52,620 bases of DNA. It comes from Deltaproteobacteria bacterium (lineage in GTDB: Bacteria > Desulfobacterota > Desulfobacteria > Desulfobacterales > ETH-SRB1). Where the stretch lies: the NCBI GenBank assembly GCA_030272815.1, contig JAJSZT010000018.1, positions 1 to 52,620 of the forward strand, in the 5' to 3' direction. A program made the translations under genes and the position numbers. This document shows positions 1 through 8,429 of this stretch, piece after piece; position 1 is the first letter of the stretch; every line of letters starts with the position of its first letter. The notes beneath the pieces are model-generated. The model was not told where the DNA came from and searched no databases. It saw only the letters and a program-made list of their open reading frames with translations.

Positions 1-349
1 TACTGGCAACACAAGTGAAAAAAATAGAATACACCGCTTTCTGATTGTGCCAAGCCAATGATCTCAGTTCATAGGGTAATGTAAAAGTAACCATAAAATA
101 GGGAACAGGTAATAATTTGGCCTGTTGCCGGTCAATCCATTGGCTGGCTTCATGGTTCTGACATTTCGGGCAACTACGGTGTCCACAGGAAAGAGGTCGC
201 CATTCCGCGTGACTACACTCAGGACACTGCACATAAAGTTCTCCAGAATCAGGTGTGCGGCAAAGACGAATGGCATTAAGCGTTTTCAAATGACTGGGTA
301 ATAAAGTCTCATCATACTTGGTTATAAATGCATTTGCGATTACAAAAAG
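1..349 (-). pseudogene. IS91-family transposase fragment (zinc-ribbon part)
   Basis: Reading the minus strand gives a continuous frame from about 349 to the window edge. It contains LPSHLKTLNAIRLCRT, then the zinc-binding motif CPEC-x9-LSCGHRSCPKC, then PYFMVTFTLPYEL. This is the arrangement of the N-terminal zinc ribbon and start of the catalytic domain in IS91-type (HUH rolling-circle) transposases. The frame runs into a stop near 375 and has no start codon, and homology ends about where the neighbouring plus-strand ORF begins, so the 5' end seems lost at a junction near 349. The catalytic tyrosine region would lie outside the window. The family call is from motif recognition. Confidence 0.75.
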
Positions 350-352
350 CAG

Positions 353-706
353 TTGGGGCTGAAGGACAAAGGCTATTCACCACTGTCTCACTTCCAGAAA
401 TTTGACAAGTCTGACCAGTCCAAGGAATACCGTTCGTTCTATAACTTTCTCTCTTGTGATGCCCACAACAACATCCGATTATTGATTTCAAGGCATGCAG
501 ATATCACAGATGATAAATCTGATTATCAGATTCAGTTTTTTTCCCCAGTCGATCTCGATTCCATCGTTCGCTACATAGATTCGTGCCTTGGGATCTTGAT
601 AACCAGCACAGTATTGATACACAAAGCTTTGGAATCGCCTATTACTTCCGATGCTGAGCAATTGGCTGCCCAGCTTTCTGAAATTAGAAAACCATGGCTG
701 GCCTAA
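353..706 (+). CDS. N-terminally truncated protein resembling DUF5677
   Basis: This plus-strand ORF begins at a TTG only because its natural N terminus appears to be missing; the frame stays open back into the IS91-like segment. The visible part has a Y-R-S-F-Y-N-F-L-x5-H-N-N motif followed by a Ser-Arg-His. That resembles the helical His-containing core of DUF5677 family proteins, whose function is unknown. The stop lies two bases before a candidate attC hairpin, the expected geometry of an integron gene cassette. I infer a cassette cut at its 5' end by the IS91-type element. The family call is moderate and function is unknown. Confidence 0.5.
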   Translation: MGLKDKGYSPLSHFQKFDKSDQSKEYRSFYNFLSCDAHNNIRLLISRHADITDDKSDYQIQFFSPVDLDSIVRYIDSCLGILITSTVLIHKALESPITSDAEQLAAQLSEIRKPWLA

Positions 707-707
707 A

Positions 708-761
708 GGCTTTAACCTGGACTGGCAATTACGCTGCGCTTCATTGCCAGCCGGTTAAGCC
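708..761 (+). other. Candidate integron attC recombination site
   Basis: This is an imperfect palindrome. An outer arm GGCTTTAACC pairs with GGTTAAGCC, and an inner arm CTGGCAAT pairs with ATTGCCAG around a TACGCTGCGCTTC loop. GTTAAGC fits the attC R-prime consensus GTTRRRY, and the opposite outer arm is the near complement with one extra T. Unpaired bases (TGGA on one side, CC on the other) sit between the arms, as in the bulged attC hairpin. It begins two bases after the stop of the upstream ORF. No T-run follows, so an intrinsic terminator is less likely. No integrase is visible in the window. Confidence 0.5.
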
Positions 762-818
762 GAACGAACGGTGTCTAAAGTCAGAGGCAAAAAAGGCTCG
801 TTGCTATTTTCCTGAAAA

Positions 819-1079
819 TTGCTTAGAATATTTATGATTACAAATTTAATGATTAAAAAAAGACAATTCAGAATGAAATCTTTACCTGAAGATCTCCAGA
901 CACCCAAACAAAACTTAGATGAATTTGCAGATGTTACCAAGAGAGTTTTGGACTATCTGCCAAATATTGTTTCAGAAAGAATTGAAACAAGAGATTACAC
1001 AATATTATCTTCCGTAGTTGCTGGCACAACGAAGTTTGCCAGGCCGCTTAATAACAAATGGTATACACAAAATTTTTAA
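819..1079 (+). CDS. Small unknown protein, possibly a broken restriction-enzyme gene
   Basis: This is an 86-codon ORF from a TTG; internal ATGs at 834, 849 and 873 are possible starts. I do not recognise it. The C-terminal half (DYLPNIVSERIETRDYTIL) looks like ordinary coding sequence. It overlaps, in another frame, a 48-codon ORF that runs on into the 3' end of a DNA methyltransferase gene on the opposite strand. A single-base frameshift between the two ORFs would make one protein of about 125 residues. Its position opposite a solitary methyltransferase suggests a cognate or decayed endonuclease, but no catalytic motif is visible. The ORF could also be the second gene of an integron cassette, since it follows the attC-like site. 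Confidence 0.35.
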   Translation: MLRIFMITNLMIKKRQFRMKSLPEDLQTPKQNLDEFADVTKRVLDYLPNIVSERIETRDYTILSSVVAGTTKFARPLNNKWYTQNF

Positions 1080-1204
1080 CCCAACTTGAAGGCGCTTATT
1101 TTGTTGATCCTCCTCCAATCACCAAAGACAGTCCTTACAATGAACACATTTTTTCCTTTTCAAAATTTATTGCCGATGATATTTGGAAGTTATTAGCCTC
1201 TTAA
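1058..1204 (+). CDS. Small ORF convergent with the methyltransferase
   Basis: This 48-codon ORF runs from ATG 1058 to TAA 1202-1204 and is too short for most gene callers. Its product includes FLTQLEGAYFVDPPP and ends IADDIWKLLAS. It overlaps the preceding ORF by 22 bases in another frame, and its last 12 bases overlap the 3' end of the minus-strand methyltransferase. It reads like the C terminus of a larger protein after a frameshift, although separate translation is possible. No family is recognised. Confidence 0.35.
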   Translation: MVYTKFLTQLEGAYFVDPPPITKDSPYNEHIFSFSKFIADDIWKLLAS

Positions 1205-2260
1205 TTTTTTCCTTCTCTCAATAATCTCTGCTTCTTCGTTGTTATCAGCAATCCTTGCAATATGTTCTTTATCTAATAACCTTCTTCTTATGGTATTGCA
1301 ATATTCAATATTTGTCTCACTGCCTAACCATTTTCGGTTAAAAGCTTCAGCAACGGCATATGTTGTGCCGGAACCGCCGAAAGGATCGATGACCATTCCC
1401 TCTGGATTTGAAGAGGCAAGAACACATTTTTTTACCAGTTCGACAGGTTTTTGTGTGGGGTGATTTTCTCTTTCCCAAGAGCTATTTGATAAGGTGGGAA
1501 TTTCAAATACATCTTTCGGTTTTGCGCCTTTGGGATGAGGGGTCCAAACATAGGTTTTCCCATTCCCATATTGCGATGTCTTTGCCTGTGGATGTTTAGG
1601 ATATTTTAAGGTATGAAGATTGTATGAAACTCTAACAACATCAACATTAAAAATAATTTTTTTGCTTTTTCTAAAATGCAACAAACTTTCATGTGATCGT
1701 CCCCAATCATTAGTTAAATTGGCTTTGTTACGATAATACCAAACCAACCACTTACACCCTTTGAAAAGGCTGCTTGCAGCCCATTTAATATCAGCTAGTA
1801 TCTCAGAAAATCCACAAATATATAAACTTCCCTGTGGTTCAAGAATTCGTTGGGCCTCCTTAATCCATTCCATACTCCATTCAACATATTTTTTTTGGGA
1901 TTCAAATGTATCCCATTCAGCCTTTTTAATATTGTATGGAGGGTCGGCGAATATAAGTTGAGCAGATGAAGTCTCAAGACTTTTAAAAAATTTTATAACA
2001 TCTTCATTATATAGTTTACCGAGGCTTGTCTCAAAAAAAGGATCAATTTGATATTGTAAAGAATTAATATAGTCGGTTAAGTATGCTTGTCCCATTTCTT
2101 TGACAACAAATTTGACTTGATCTTCTTTATAAATGCGGTAATTATTAATCGGGTGCCTTTGAGAAGGAAATTTTCCTGCTTTATCCCATCTTCTCAAGGT
2201 TCCTGTGCTTACACCAAGAATTTTTGCTGCTTGACTAATGTTTAAGTAATTTTCCATCAT
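1193..2260 (-). CDS. Beta-class DNA methyltransferase with N-terminal MerR-like helix-turn-helix
   Basis: This is a 355-residue protein. Residues 5-50 form a MerR/excisionase-type helix-turn-helix (NISQAAKILGVSTGTLRRWD). The catalytic motif IV DPPY lies at residues 106-109, ahead of the SAM-binding motif I DPFGGSGTT near residue 292; this order defines the beta class of N6-adenine/N4-cytosine amino-methyltransferases. The protein should methylate a specific DNA sequence with S-adenosylmethionine. Base and site cannot be told from sequence; DPPY fits N6-adenine or N4-cytosine. The fused HTH could help binding or autoregulate. The gene converges on two small unknown ORFs that may be remnants of a restriction partner. 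Length and motifs look intact. Confidence 0.9.
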   Translation of the reverse strand: MMENYLNISQAAKILGVSTGTLRRWDKAGKFPSQRHPINNYRIYKEDQVKFVVKEMGQAYLTDYINSLQYQIDPFFETSLGKLYNEDVIKFFKSLETSSAQLIFADPPYNIKKAEWDTFESQKKYVEWSMEWIKEAQRILEPQGSLYICGFSEILADIKWAASSLFKGCKWLVWYYRNKANLTNDWGRSHESLLHFRKSKKIIFNVDVVRVSYNLHTLKYPKHPQAKTSQYGNGKTYVWTPHPKGAKPKDVFEIPTLSNSSWERENHPTQKPVELVKKCVLASSNPEGMVIDPFGGSGTTYAVAEAFNRKWLGSETNIEYCNTIRRRLLDKEHIARIADNNEEAEIIERRKKLRG

Positions 2261-3162
2261 TATATCCCAAGGTGATTAAAGGTTATAAAACATTATACAT
2301 CATTACATTATTCAACCTTATACATATTATAAGATGCTATGTCAAATATTTTTAAGTCAGATGATGACGTAAGCGAAATAAATATAAGCCTTAACATCTT
2401 AATATTACAGTAGAAAACCGAACAATGGCATGAAGTTGGATTGAGAAAAGCTGGCTGAAAAGAAAAAGGATATTGACTGGATAACAGATCCTAAGTTTCA
2501 CATTTATCTTTTGACTGTTTGTCTGAAATTTTTTCAATTACGAGGAAAATTGGTGACACCAAAGCCACCTTTATTTTAGCCTTCTTTTCGCTTCAAAATC
2601 AAAAACTTTGTTAGCCGACATGGCTAAGAGATTCCCTTCCAAAATTAATGGTTTCGTAAAAAAGTTTTATTTTGTATTAACTAGTCAGTTTTTTTGATTT
2701 TTTAGGACATTTTTTTCCTTACTTTTAGTTGGTTATTATTGAATTGCCTTATTTTTATTTATATCATAACAAGCTAAATTTACAAGAAAAAACTCTATTT
2801 ATTTCCTTAAGGAAAGGGCATTGACTATTGACAAATAGATAATTTCTGTAGTAAAAATAAATAATCAGAAATATTCGCCTTAGGAATAATACATTCAAAC
2901 CATGAAAAACTCACGCATAAGATATCTTAAAGAAAGAACCCGCCACGAATGAAAACAATAGTAACCACAGTTCAACAAGCCATTAAAAAATAACAACATC
3001 TTACAAGGTTTCTTTCTTAACGATCTCTAATGCGCTCAAACAGTTTCCTGTTTTGAATGTATCACACCTGAAGCTCACCCGCGGTCGGTTTATTTCATCA
3101 AGCTGTTACATAAAAATGAGTTTGTAATATACCCTAAGGAAATGAGCACATGAGTATTTTCT
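2261..3162. other. AT-rich gene-poor spacer
   Basis: About 900 bases without a convincing gene on either strand. It is rich in A/T runs and short stop-riddled frames. I see no RNA gene, clear hairpin terminator or transposase remnant. The methyltransferase promoter should lie at the left end, upstream of its ATG at 2260. Confidence 0.6.
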
Positions 3163-3594
3163 ATGACACACTTTTGTAAGAAAAATTTGATCGAATTTAT
3201 TCACAACTCAAGATTTACCAACACGCCTACAAGTCGTTTGATTACACACTATCTTATCCTCTTTCTTATCATGCTTATCATTCCTGTTTTTGGGTATGGT
3301 GACTGGCGCCATATCGTGATGCCTGCCATAACCCTTGGCACGGCATTGACAGCCTATACTACTCGAATCCTGCGTTCTGCCATTATTGAGACATTGCAAT
3401 CCGAGTATCTCATAGCGCTTCGTGCCAGAGGCATCAGCAAACGTTTTGTGCTTGGCAAACATATATTGAAAAACGCTCTTATACCAGTTGTAACAGTGGT
3501 GGGACTTGAATTCGGAATGATTCTCGAAGGCGCAGTGATTACCGAGACTGTTTTTGCATGGCCTGGCGTAAGGAGACTTGTTGGTGGTTATTGA
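3163..3594 (+). pseudogene. NikB/DppB-type permease C-terminal remnant fused to a foreign signal segment
   Basis: From about 3293 the frame encodes the C-terminal part of a binding-protein-dependent peptide/nickel permease of the DppB/NikB type. It includes HIVMPAITLGTALTAYTTRI, the cytoplasmic EAA-like loop RARGISKRFVLGKHILKNAL, and ETVFAWPGVRRL. The usual last segment and the N-terminal half are missing; family members have about 310 residues, this ORF 143. The preceding 61 bases duplicate the signal-peptide start of the exported repeat protein gene at 6543. The result is a chimera of signal-like helix plus permease fragment, unlikely to be functional. Its relation to nickel uptake in the region is suggestive, but dipeptide permeases share the same motifs. 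Confidence 0.7.
3228..3288 (+). repeat. 61-bp direct repeat, copy 1 (copy 2 at 6551-6611)
   Basis: Bases 3228-3288 match 6551-6611 with one difference. Both copies encode the hydrophobic stretch TSRLITHYLILFLIMLIIPV in frame. In the second copy it is the N-terminal export signal of a real gene; here it is joined to a permease fragment. Confidence 0.9.
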
Positions 3595-3819
3595 TGTGCA
3601 AACACGGTGGCAGAAGCCGCTATTTTCCCGAAAGAAGTTTGACTGTGGCGAGTTTTCATTATTCAGGAAATCAGAAGATTTCCTTAATTGGAAAAAATAG
3701 AGGTAAATTTAATCAAGCCACGAAGGCTTTTGTCATCAAAAATCTATAATGAGCTGTTCTTGTGGCTTTTTTGTGAGAAAAATGGTGACTTGAAAACCTT
3801 CAGAAGAAGGAGACAGCCA

Positions 3820-5490
3820 GTGAAATTATTTTCAGTTAATCAATTATTTCGAAAAGCAATCCTGTCTTGTTGTTTTATTACTATACTTCAAATCTTTGGA
3901 ACTGATTTATCGTGCGCGCATGATGTTCAACCGGAATCAATGGGACATCATATATTTGTTCGTTTGAGTTCGGGGTTTGTAGCTATAGATTATACGCTGA
4001 TTCAGACCGAGCTTGCAGATACACATGAAATACTGACTATGAATGCAGATCGTGATTCCAATATAACCGAAGAGGAAAAAGATAAGTTTTTTCGCAAAAA
4101 GGCATCCGACCTGTTTAATCACCTCAATATTACCCTCAATAATACCCCCCTTGATTTTGAACTGATGAGCATATTTTGCAGTAATGCCCAGACAAGAACA
4201 TTTTATTACAGGGCGGATATTCCAAATGGAATAAAAAGACCTTATGAGTTGATCGCCAGGAACGGATTTCCATGCAGCGAAGATGAGAACTTCCTTTATT
4301 ACATACGGACCATGGATTCTGTCCGTGTTCTCAATATGGATCTGTCCGGCGCTGTATTGCCTGTCAAAGGAAGGGCGCTCCATGATCCTCCGATATTGAA
4401 AGTCAATTTCAATACCGGAATATGCGATAAAGGAACCTGTTATAAGGAGACTGTCCTTGTTTGCAAGGCATTAGCAGGTGAAGAACAGAAAACATTTCCA
4501 GGACAGATGCCGTTTGAACCGGTTTCGGGCATTGAAAAGCTTAAAAAGATTATACTCAGCGAAAAGGTCGGCGGCCAGATTATCCTGATTGCAATTATCA
4601 TGGCAATGATATACGGCGGCTTGCACGCATTGACACCGGGGCATGGCAAGACTCTTGTGGCCGCCTATCTGATAGGAACACAGGGGAGGATTGCGGATGC
4701 TGTTATATTAGGAATTGTCACGACCTTTGCACATACCTTCTCTGTGATGATCTTAGGATTAATCACTCTCTTTGCAAGTAAATACATTCTTCCTCAACAA
4801 TTGCTTCCGTTTTTACAGCTTTTTTCCGGGCTGCTTATTGTAGGAATAGGAACATGGCTGATGGTGAAAAGAATAAAATCTCCAACAGGTTTTGAAACTC
4901 ATGGCGGCAAACATGCTCATACAGGACCGGATGGCAAGAAATACTATCACTCGCATGAACATGCCCGGCATGATACTGACAGGCATAAGCATCCTCATAA
5001 TAACCATAACCATGATTTAGATCACCACGTTCATGAGCATTCTCATGATTCACATCACCACATCAGTGAGCAAACTCATTTCCACCACCATGATAACACA
5101 CCTTCCCATGACCATAACCATGCTCATACGCATCATAACGATGAAACAAGCGAATCGGGCGTTGAAACAGGGAGGAAAAAGACCAGTCTCGCGGCTCTGA
5201 TTTCCCTTGGATTTTCAGGCGGGATGGTCCCATGTCCTGATGCCTTGATTCTGCTTTTGCTTGCGATTGCGATTAACAGGATAACCTTTGGTCTTCTTAT
5301 CCTGGTCGCATTTAGTTTTGGCCTGGCATTTGTCCTGATAACAATCGGTATTCTCATAGTGACTGCGCAGCCATTTCTGGAGCGTTTTTCCGGAAGCAAT
5401 GTTCTGCGCGTTCTTCCCGCTCTCAGTTGCTCTATTATCATTGGGATAGGACTTTTTATGGTTATAAAGTCTCTTCTTGTAGTGATTTGA
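3820..5490 (+). CDS. NicO-family nickel/cobalt transporter with histidine-rich loop
   Basis: I chose GTG 3820 because AAGGAG at 3807-3812 precedes it by 7 bases and it begins a typical signal peptide (about residues 1-33, cleavage before His34). An open frame extends 44 codons upstream but lacks a good ribosome site. Residues 34 to about 240 form an exported domain with an EF-hand-like loop (DRDSNITEEEKDKFF). The C-terminal half has the NicO membrane domain with GHGKTLVAAYLIG in an early helix, a strongly His-rich cytoplasmic or periplasmic loop at about residues 360-445, and further helices containing GFSGGMVPCPDAL. NicO/RcnA relatives move Ni2+ or Co2+ across the inner membrane, most often outward. 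The His loop would bind metal. Direction of transport is not shown by sequence. Confidence 0.88.
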   Translation: MKLFSVNQLFRKAILSCCFITILQIFGTDLSCAHDVQPESMGHHIFVRLSSGFVAIDYTLIQTELADTHEILTMNADRDSNITEEEKDKFFRKKASDLFNHLNITLNNTPLDFELMSIFCSNAQTRTFYYRADIPNGIKRPYELIARNGFPCSEDENFLYYIRTMDSVRVLNMDLSGAVLPVKGRALHDPPILKVNFNTGICDKGTCYKETVLVCKALAGEEQKTFPGQMPFEPVSGIEKLKKIILSEKVGGQIILIAIIMAMIYGGLHALTPGHGKTLVAAYLIGTQGRIADAVILGIVTTFAHTFSVMILGLITLFASKYILPQQLLPFLQLFSGLLIVGIGTWLMVKRIKSPTGFETHGGKHAHTGPDGKKYYHSHEHARHDTDRHKHPHNNHNHDLDHHVHEHSHDSHHHISEQTHFHHHDNTPSHDHNHAHTHHNDETSESGVETGRKKTSLAALISLGFSGGMVPCPDALILLLLAIAINRITFGLLILVAFSFGLAFVLITIGILIVTAQPFLERFSGSNVLRVLPALSCSIIIGIGLFMVIKSLLVVI

Positions 5491-5795
5491 TTAGAAAACG
5501 GGGAGATTTCAAAAAATCAAAACCATGAAAAACCAACTTAAAAATGTTTGTGCATTAGTCAGGGAAAGGCTCCAAGTTGCTGAAATTCTTGTTGACTTCT
5601 AACCCCTTTTGTGCTTATCTATAAAAGATAATTATTACACATTCTTCCGTTAATATTGTTTTTTTAAACCGGCAAATGAAGGATGTCTAAGTTGTTTTTG
5701 ATTTATGCTGCTATATAGCATTTAGCACAATATGTTGTGGTTAATAATTAAACAATACACAATCTCGACATATTTCTTCGCAAAAAATTGCTCAA

Positions 5796-5960
5796 CTTAG
5801 GGTTCGCTCAAAAATAAATTTACATTTTCAGGTGTTGAGGCGCTCGCATGGCAAGACGCAAGGAGGGCGAATAGCGAGCTATTTAACCGACGAGCAACGT
5901 AGCCATGCGGGATGGATCGGCGCATCAAAATGTGAAGTTATTTTTGAGCGAGCCCTTAGG
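5796..5960. mobile_element. MITE-like long hairpin element
   Basis: The ends are imperfect inverted repeats: CTTAGGGTTCGCTCAAAAAT on the left and ATTTTTGAGCGAGCCCTTAG on the right. Complementarity continues inward (TTTACATTTT against AAAATGTGAA), and inner arms GCATGGC / GCCATGC also pair. There is no ORF. About 30 bases resembling one arm recur at 43437-43467 beside another element. Confidence 0.7.
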
Positions 5961-6204
5961 TTTGAAAGATGCCTAAAAATCATTAAACTTTATTGATGGG
6001 AGGCTTGTTACTTTTCTTTTTTTTAGTTGGAAGTGTCATTAAATCCGGTTGCGGTAACAGCTAGTACTGAGGCCACGAAGGCCCCAAGAATAGGAAAGAA
6101 TTCCTAAAGATTCTTAAAGGATCAACCGTTCCAGGAAAAAACACGACAAAGTAGAATCAACAAAAATCTGAAATAAAACCAGAGCTGATTTATAGCTGCT
6201 ATCT

Positions 6205-6404
6205 AGTGCTCGAACGAAAACTAAAAAATTTTTTCAAGTTCAAGGAAGGCGAAAATTTTAACCGCAGGAATACAGCTTAGCTTATAGCTGATGGCTCTTA
6301 AGCTCATAAGATAAAAAGGCATAACAGCTTATCAGCTCAGCAGCTTAACAGCTAACATAGCCTGACGCAGAAATTGGGAAAATTAGCAGTTTTCGTTCAG
6401 GCAT
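6205..6404. mobile_element. MITE-like element, AGCT-rich, copy 1 (copy 2 at 29634-29872)
   Basis: The left end AGTGCTCGAACGAAAACT is an inverted match to the right end AGTTTTCGTTCAGGCAT. Between them lies low-complexity sequence made of AGCTTA/AGCTAA words. The same ends with similar filling recur at 29634-29872. No protein is encoded, so movement would need a transposase in trans. Confidence 0.7.
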
Positions 6405-6542
6405 TATCTATATTTCGGGTAGATTCTGTAGTATCAAATAAAACAAGGCCATGAAGGCCCTTAAAAGCAAAAAGCTTTTTTGGTGTCTTTGTGGCTTTTT
6501 TTGTTCTTTTTTAGCTAAATAAGGAATAATGCCTACAAAATT

Positions 6543-8348
6543 ATGGAAATTACAAGTCGTTTGATTACACACTATCTTATTCTCTTTCTTATCATGCTTA
6601 TCATTCCTGTTCTTTGCATAACGTTTCTGCCCGGACAGATATGGGCAAAGGAAGATATTGTCAGGCGGGACACTGATGAGGACGGCAAGATTGATCAGAT
6701 TGCCTTTTTTGACAAGCGGGGCAAACTCGTAAGGCTGGACTCTGACAGCAACGCGGACGAAATCATGGATCGATTTCAGTACTATGAGGATGAACAGATC
6801 AAGCGTGTTGAAAGAGACACGAATTATGACCAAAAAATCGACATCTGGGACTATTTTGAGGCAGGAAAAAGGATTCGACATAAAAGGGCTTCAACAGATA
6901 CTGGCCGTCTCAATCAGATTGTTCAGTTTGATTCTGAGGAAAGGCCGTTGAAGATGCAAAAGGACACCTCAGCAGACGGTCAGTTTGATAGCATTTATTA
7001 TTTTGAGCAGGGAAAGCTTTCTCGTTGTACCAGAGATACGGATGGCGACGGCAAGGTCAATGTCTGGCAGACGTATCGGGATGATAAACCGCTTGAAAGG
7101 CGCACGGATCATGACGGAGATGGTCAAATTGAAAGGATGACCTTTTTTGACACCAATGGCCTTCCCAAAAAGAGTCTGCATGATCTTGACCGGGACGGCA
7201 GCATGGAAGTGGTCCGGACATATCGAGAAGGTATATTGTGTGAACAGAAAAAAGACCTGGATCAGGATGGCAGATTTGAGATCGTGACACGATTTAAGGA
7301 CGGTGAACCGGTTGAGCAGCAAAAGGATGCCAATGCAGACGGCCGGTTTGATATCATAACATGGTTTAAAAATGGAAAGCCGCACTATCAGGAGAAGGAC
7401 ACAAACTTTGATGAGAAAAAAGATGTCTTTGTTTACTTTGATGCCAAAGGATTTGTTGAAAAGACTAAAGAAGACACAAGATACACAGGCATAATCGACA
7501 GGATCAGAACATACTGCAATGGTGTGCCTGCAAAAGAAATCTATGATGCAGATGGGGATGGATTCAAAGAGACCCTGACATCATTTAAACAAGGTAAGAT
7601 TTTTCGCCAGACCCAGGACAGCAACAAAGATGGAAAGGCCGATGTTACGGTCTATTTCAATGACAGGGAAGAAAAGGAGAAGGTGGAAAGTGACACCAGT
7701 TTGAACGGAAAGCTTGATACCTGGGAATACTATCGAAACGGCAAGCTCTTTAGAATAGAAAAGGACGACGAAGGCGATGGAACAATCGGTTTAAAGATCT
7801 TCTTTAAAAATGAAAAAAAACAAAAGCTTATCAGGGATAAAGACAATGACGGCCGATTTGAAATCACACAGTGGTTTGACAAATCTCCATGGTCCATGGT
7901 CATGGAACTGGATGCAGATCTTAACGGAAAACCAGAGGGGCGCTACTGTTATAAAGAAGGTGTCTTAAGACTTAAGGAGATTGATGAAGACGGTGATGGA
8001 AAACCGGATCTGAAAGAGTACTACAACGCTCAAGGGAAACTTACCAGAAGCGAAGAGGACGAAGAAGGCGCTGGCAGTTTTACAATCACCTGGTTCTACA
8101 ATGATGCCGAAGAGGCGATCCGGGCGGAAAAAGACAATAATCACGACAATTCTATAGACACCTGGTACTACTATGAAAAAGGGAATCTCGTTAGGGTCGG
8201 GGAAGACACAAATGCCGACGGAAAACCGGATTTGTGGGAAGAGTACGATGAATCAGAGGCTCTGGTGAAGCGTGCTAAGGATCTGAATTTTGATGGAGAA
8301 GCGGATATTTGGGAAGTGGAAAGTGAGCAGGAGCAGGTGGGAAAGTGA
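6543..8348 (+). CDS. Exported protein made of aspartate-rich calcium-binding-type repeats
   Basis: The 601-residue protein starts with a signal peptide (about residues 1-36, ending near IWAKE). The rest consists of some twenty or more degenerate units of about 25 residues with the pattern D-x-D-x-D-G-K-x-D-x-W/F-x-Y-x4-G-K-L. The Dx[DN]xDG loops resemble EF-hand and thrombospondin-type Ca2+-binding loops, so a calcium-stabilised solenoid in the periplasm or at the cell surface is likely. ATG 6543 is used because the nearer ATG (6529) meets an early stop. The gene lies 81 bases before ExbB of Ton system I and may be cotranscribed. Exact function is unknown; scaffold or ligand-binding roles are possible. 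Confidence 0.75.
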   Translation: MEITSRLITHYLILFLIMLIIPVLCITFLPGQIWAKEDIVRRDTDEDGKIDQIAFFDKRGKLVRLDSDSNADEIMDRFQYYEDEQIKRVERDTNYDQKIDIWDYFEAGKRIRHKRASTDTGRLNQIVQFDSEERPLKMQKDTSADGQFDSIYYFEQGKLSRCTRDTDGDGKVNVWQTYRDDKPLERRTDHDGDGQIERMTFFDTNGLPKKSLHDLDRDGSMEVVRTYREGILCEQKKDLDQDGRFEIVTRFKDGEPVEQQKDANADGRFDIITWFKNGKPHYQEKDTNFDEKKDVFVYFDAKGFVEKTKEDTRYTGIIDRIRTYCNGVPAKEIYDADGDGFKETLTSFKQGKIFRQTQDSNKDGKADVTVYFNDREEKEKVESDTSLNGKLDTWEYYRNGKLFRIEKDDEGDGTIGLKIFFKNEKKQKLIRDKDNDGRFEITQWFDKSPWSMVMELDADLNGKPEGRYCYKEGVLRLKEIDEDGDGKPDLKEYYNAQGKLTRSEEDEEGAGSFTITWFYNDAEEAIRAEKDNNHDNSIDTWYYYEKGNLVRVGEDTNADGKPDLWEEYDESEALVKRAKDLNFDGEADIWEVESEQEQVGK

Positions 8349-8429
8349 GCAGGTGAGCAGGTGGGAAGGTAAGAAAATTGGAAGGTGAGAAAGTGAAGAA
8401 GATAAGAAGGTAAAACAGGAGGTAATAAC

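Larger units (their letters stand above)
5491..6542. other. Gene-free spacer holding two MITE-like elements
   Basis: About 1050 bases with no supported gene. It holds an inverted-repeat element (5796-5960), an AGCT-rich element with terminal inverted repeats (6205-6404), and short direct repeats containing GGCCACGAAGGC near 6071 and a variant near 6443. A related GCCACGAAGGC lies at 3719. The promoter of the 6543 gene and Ton system I is presumably near the right end. Confidence 0.6.

Noticed and set aside
3688-3819. Longer N terminus for the NicO transporter
   Set aside because: The 44 upstream codons lack a ribosome site and would bury the signal peptide; GTG 3820 has a good AAGGAG.
5525-5602. 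25-codon ORF after the NicO gene
   Set aside because: Very short, no conserved features; probably chance.
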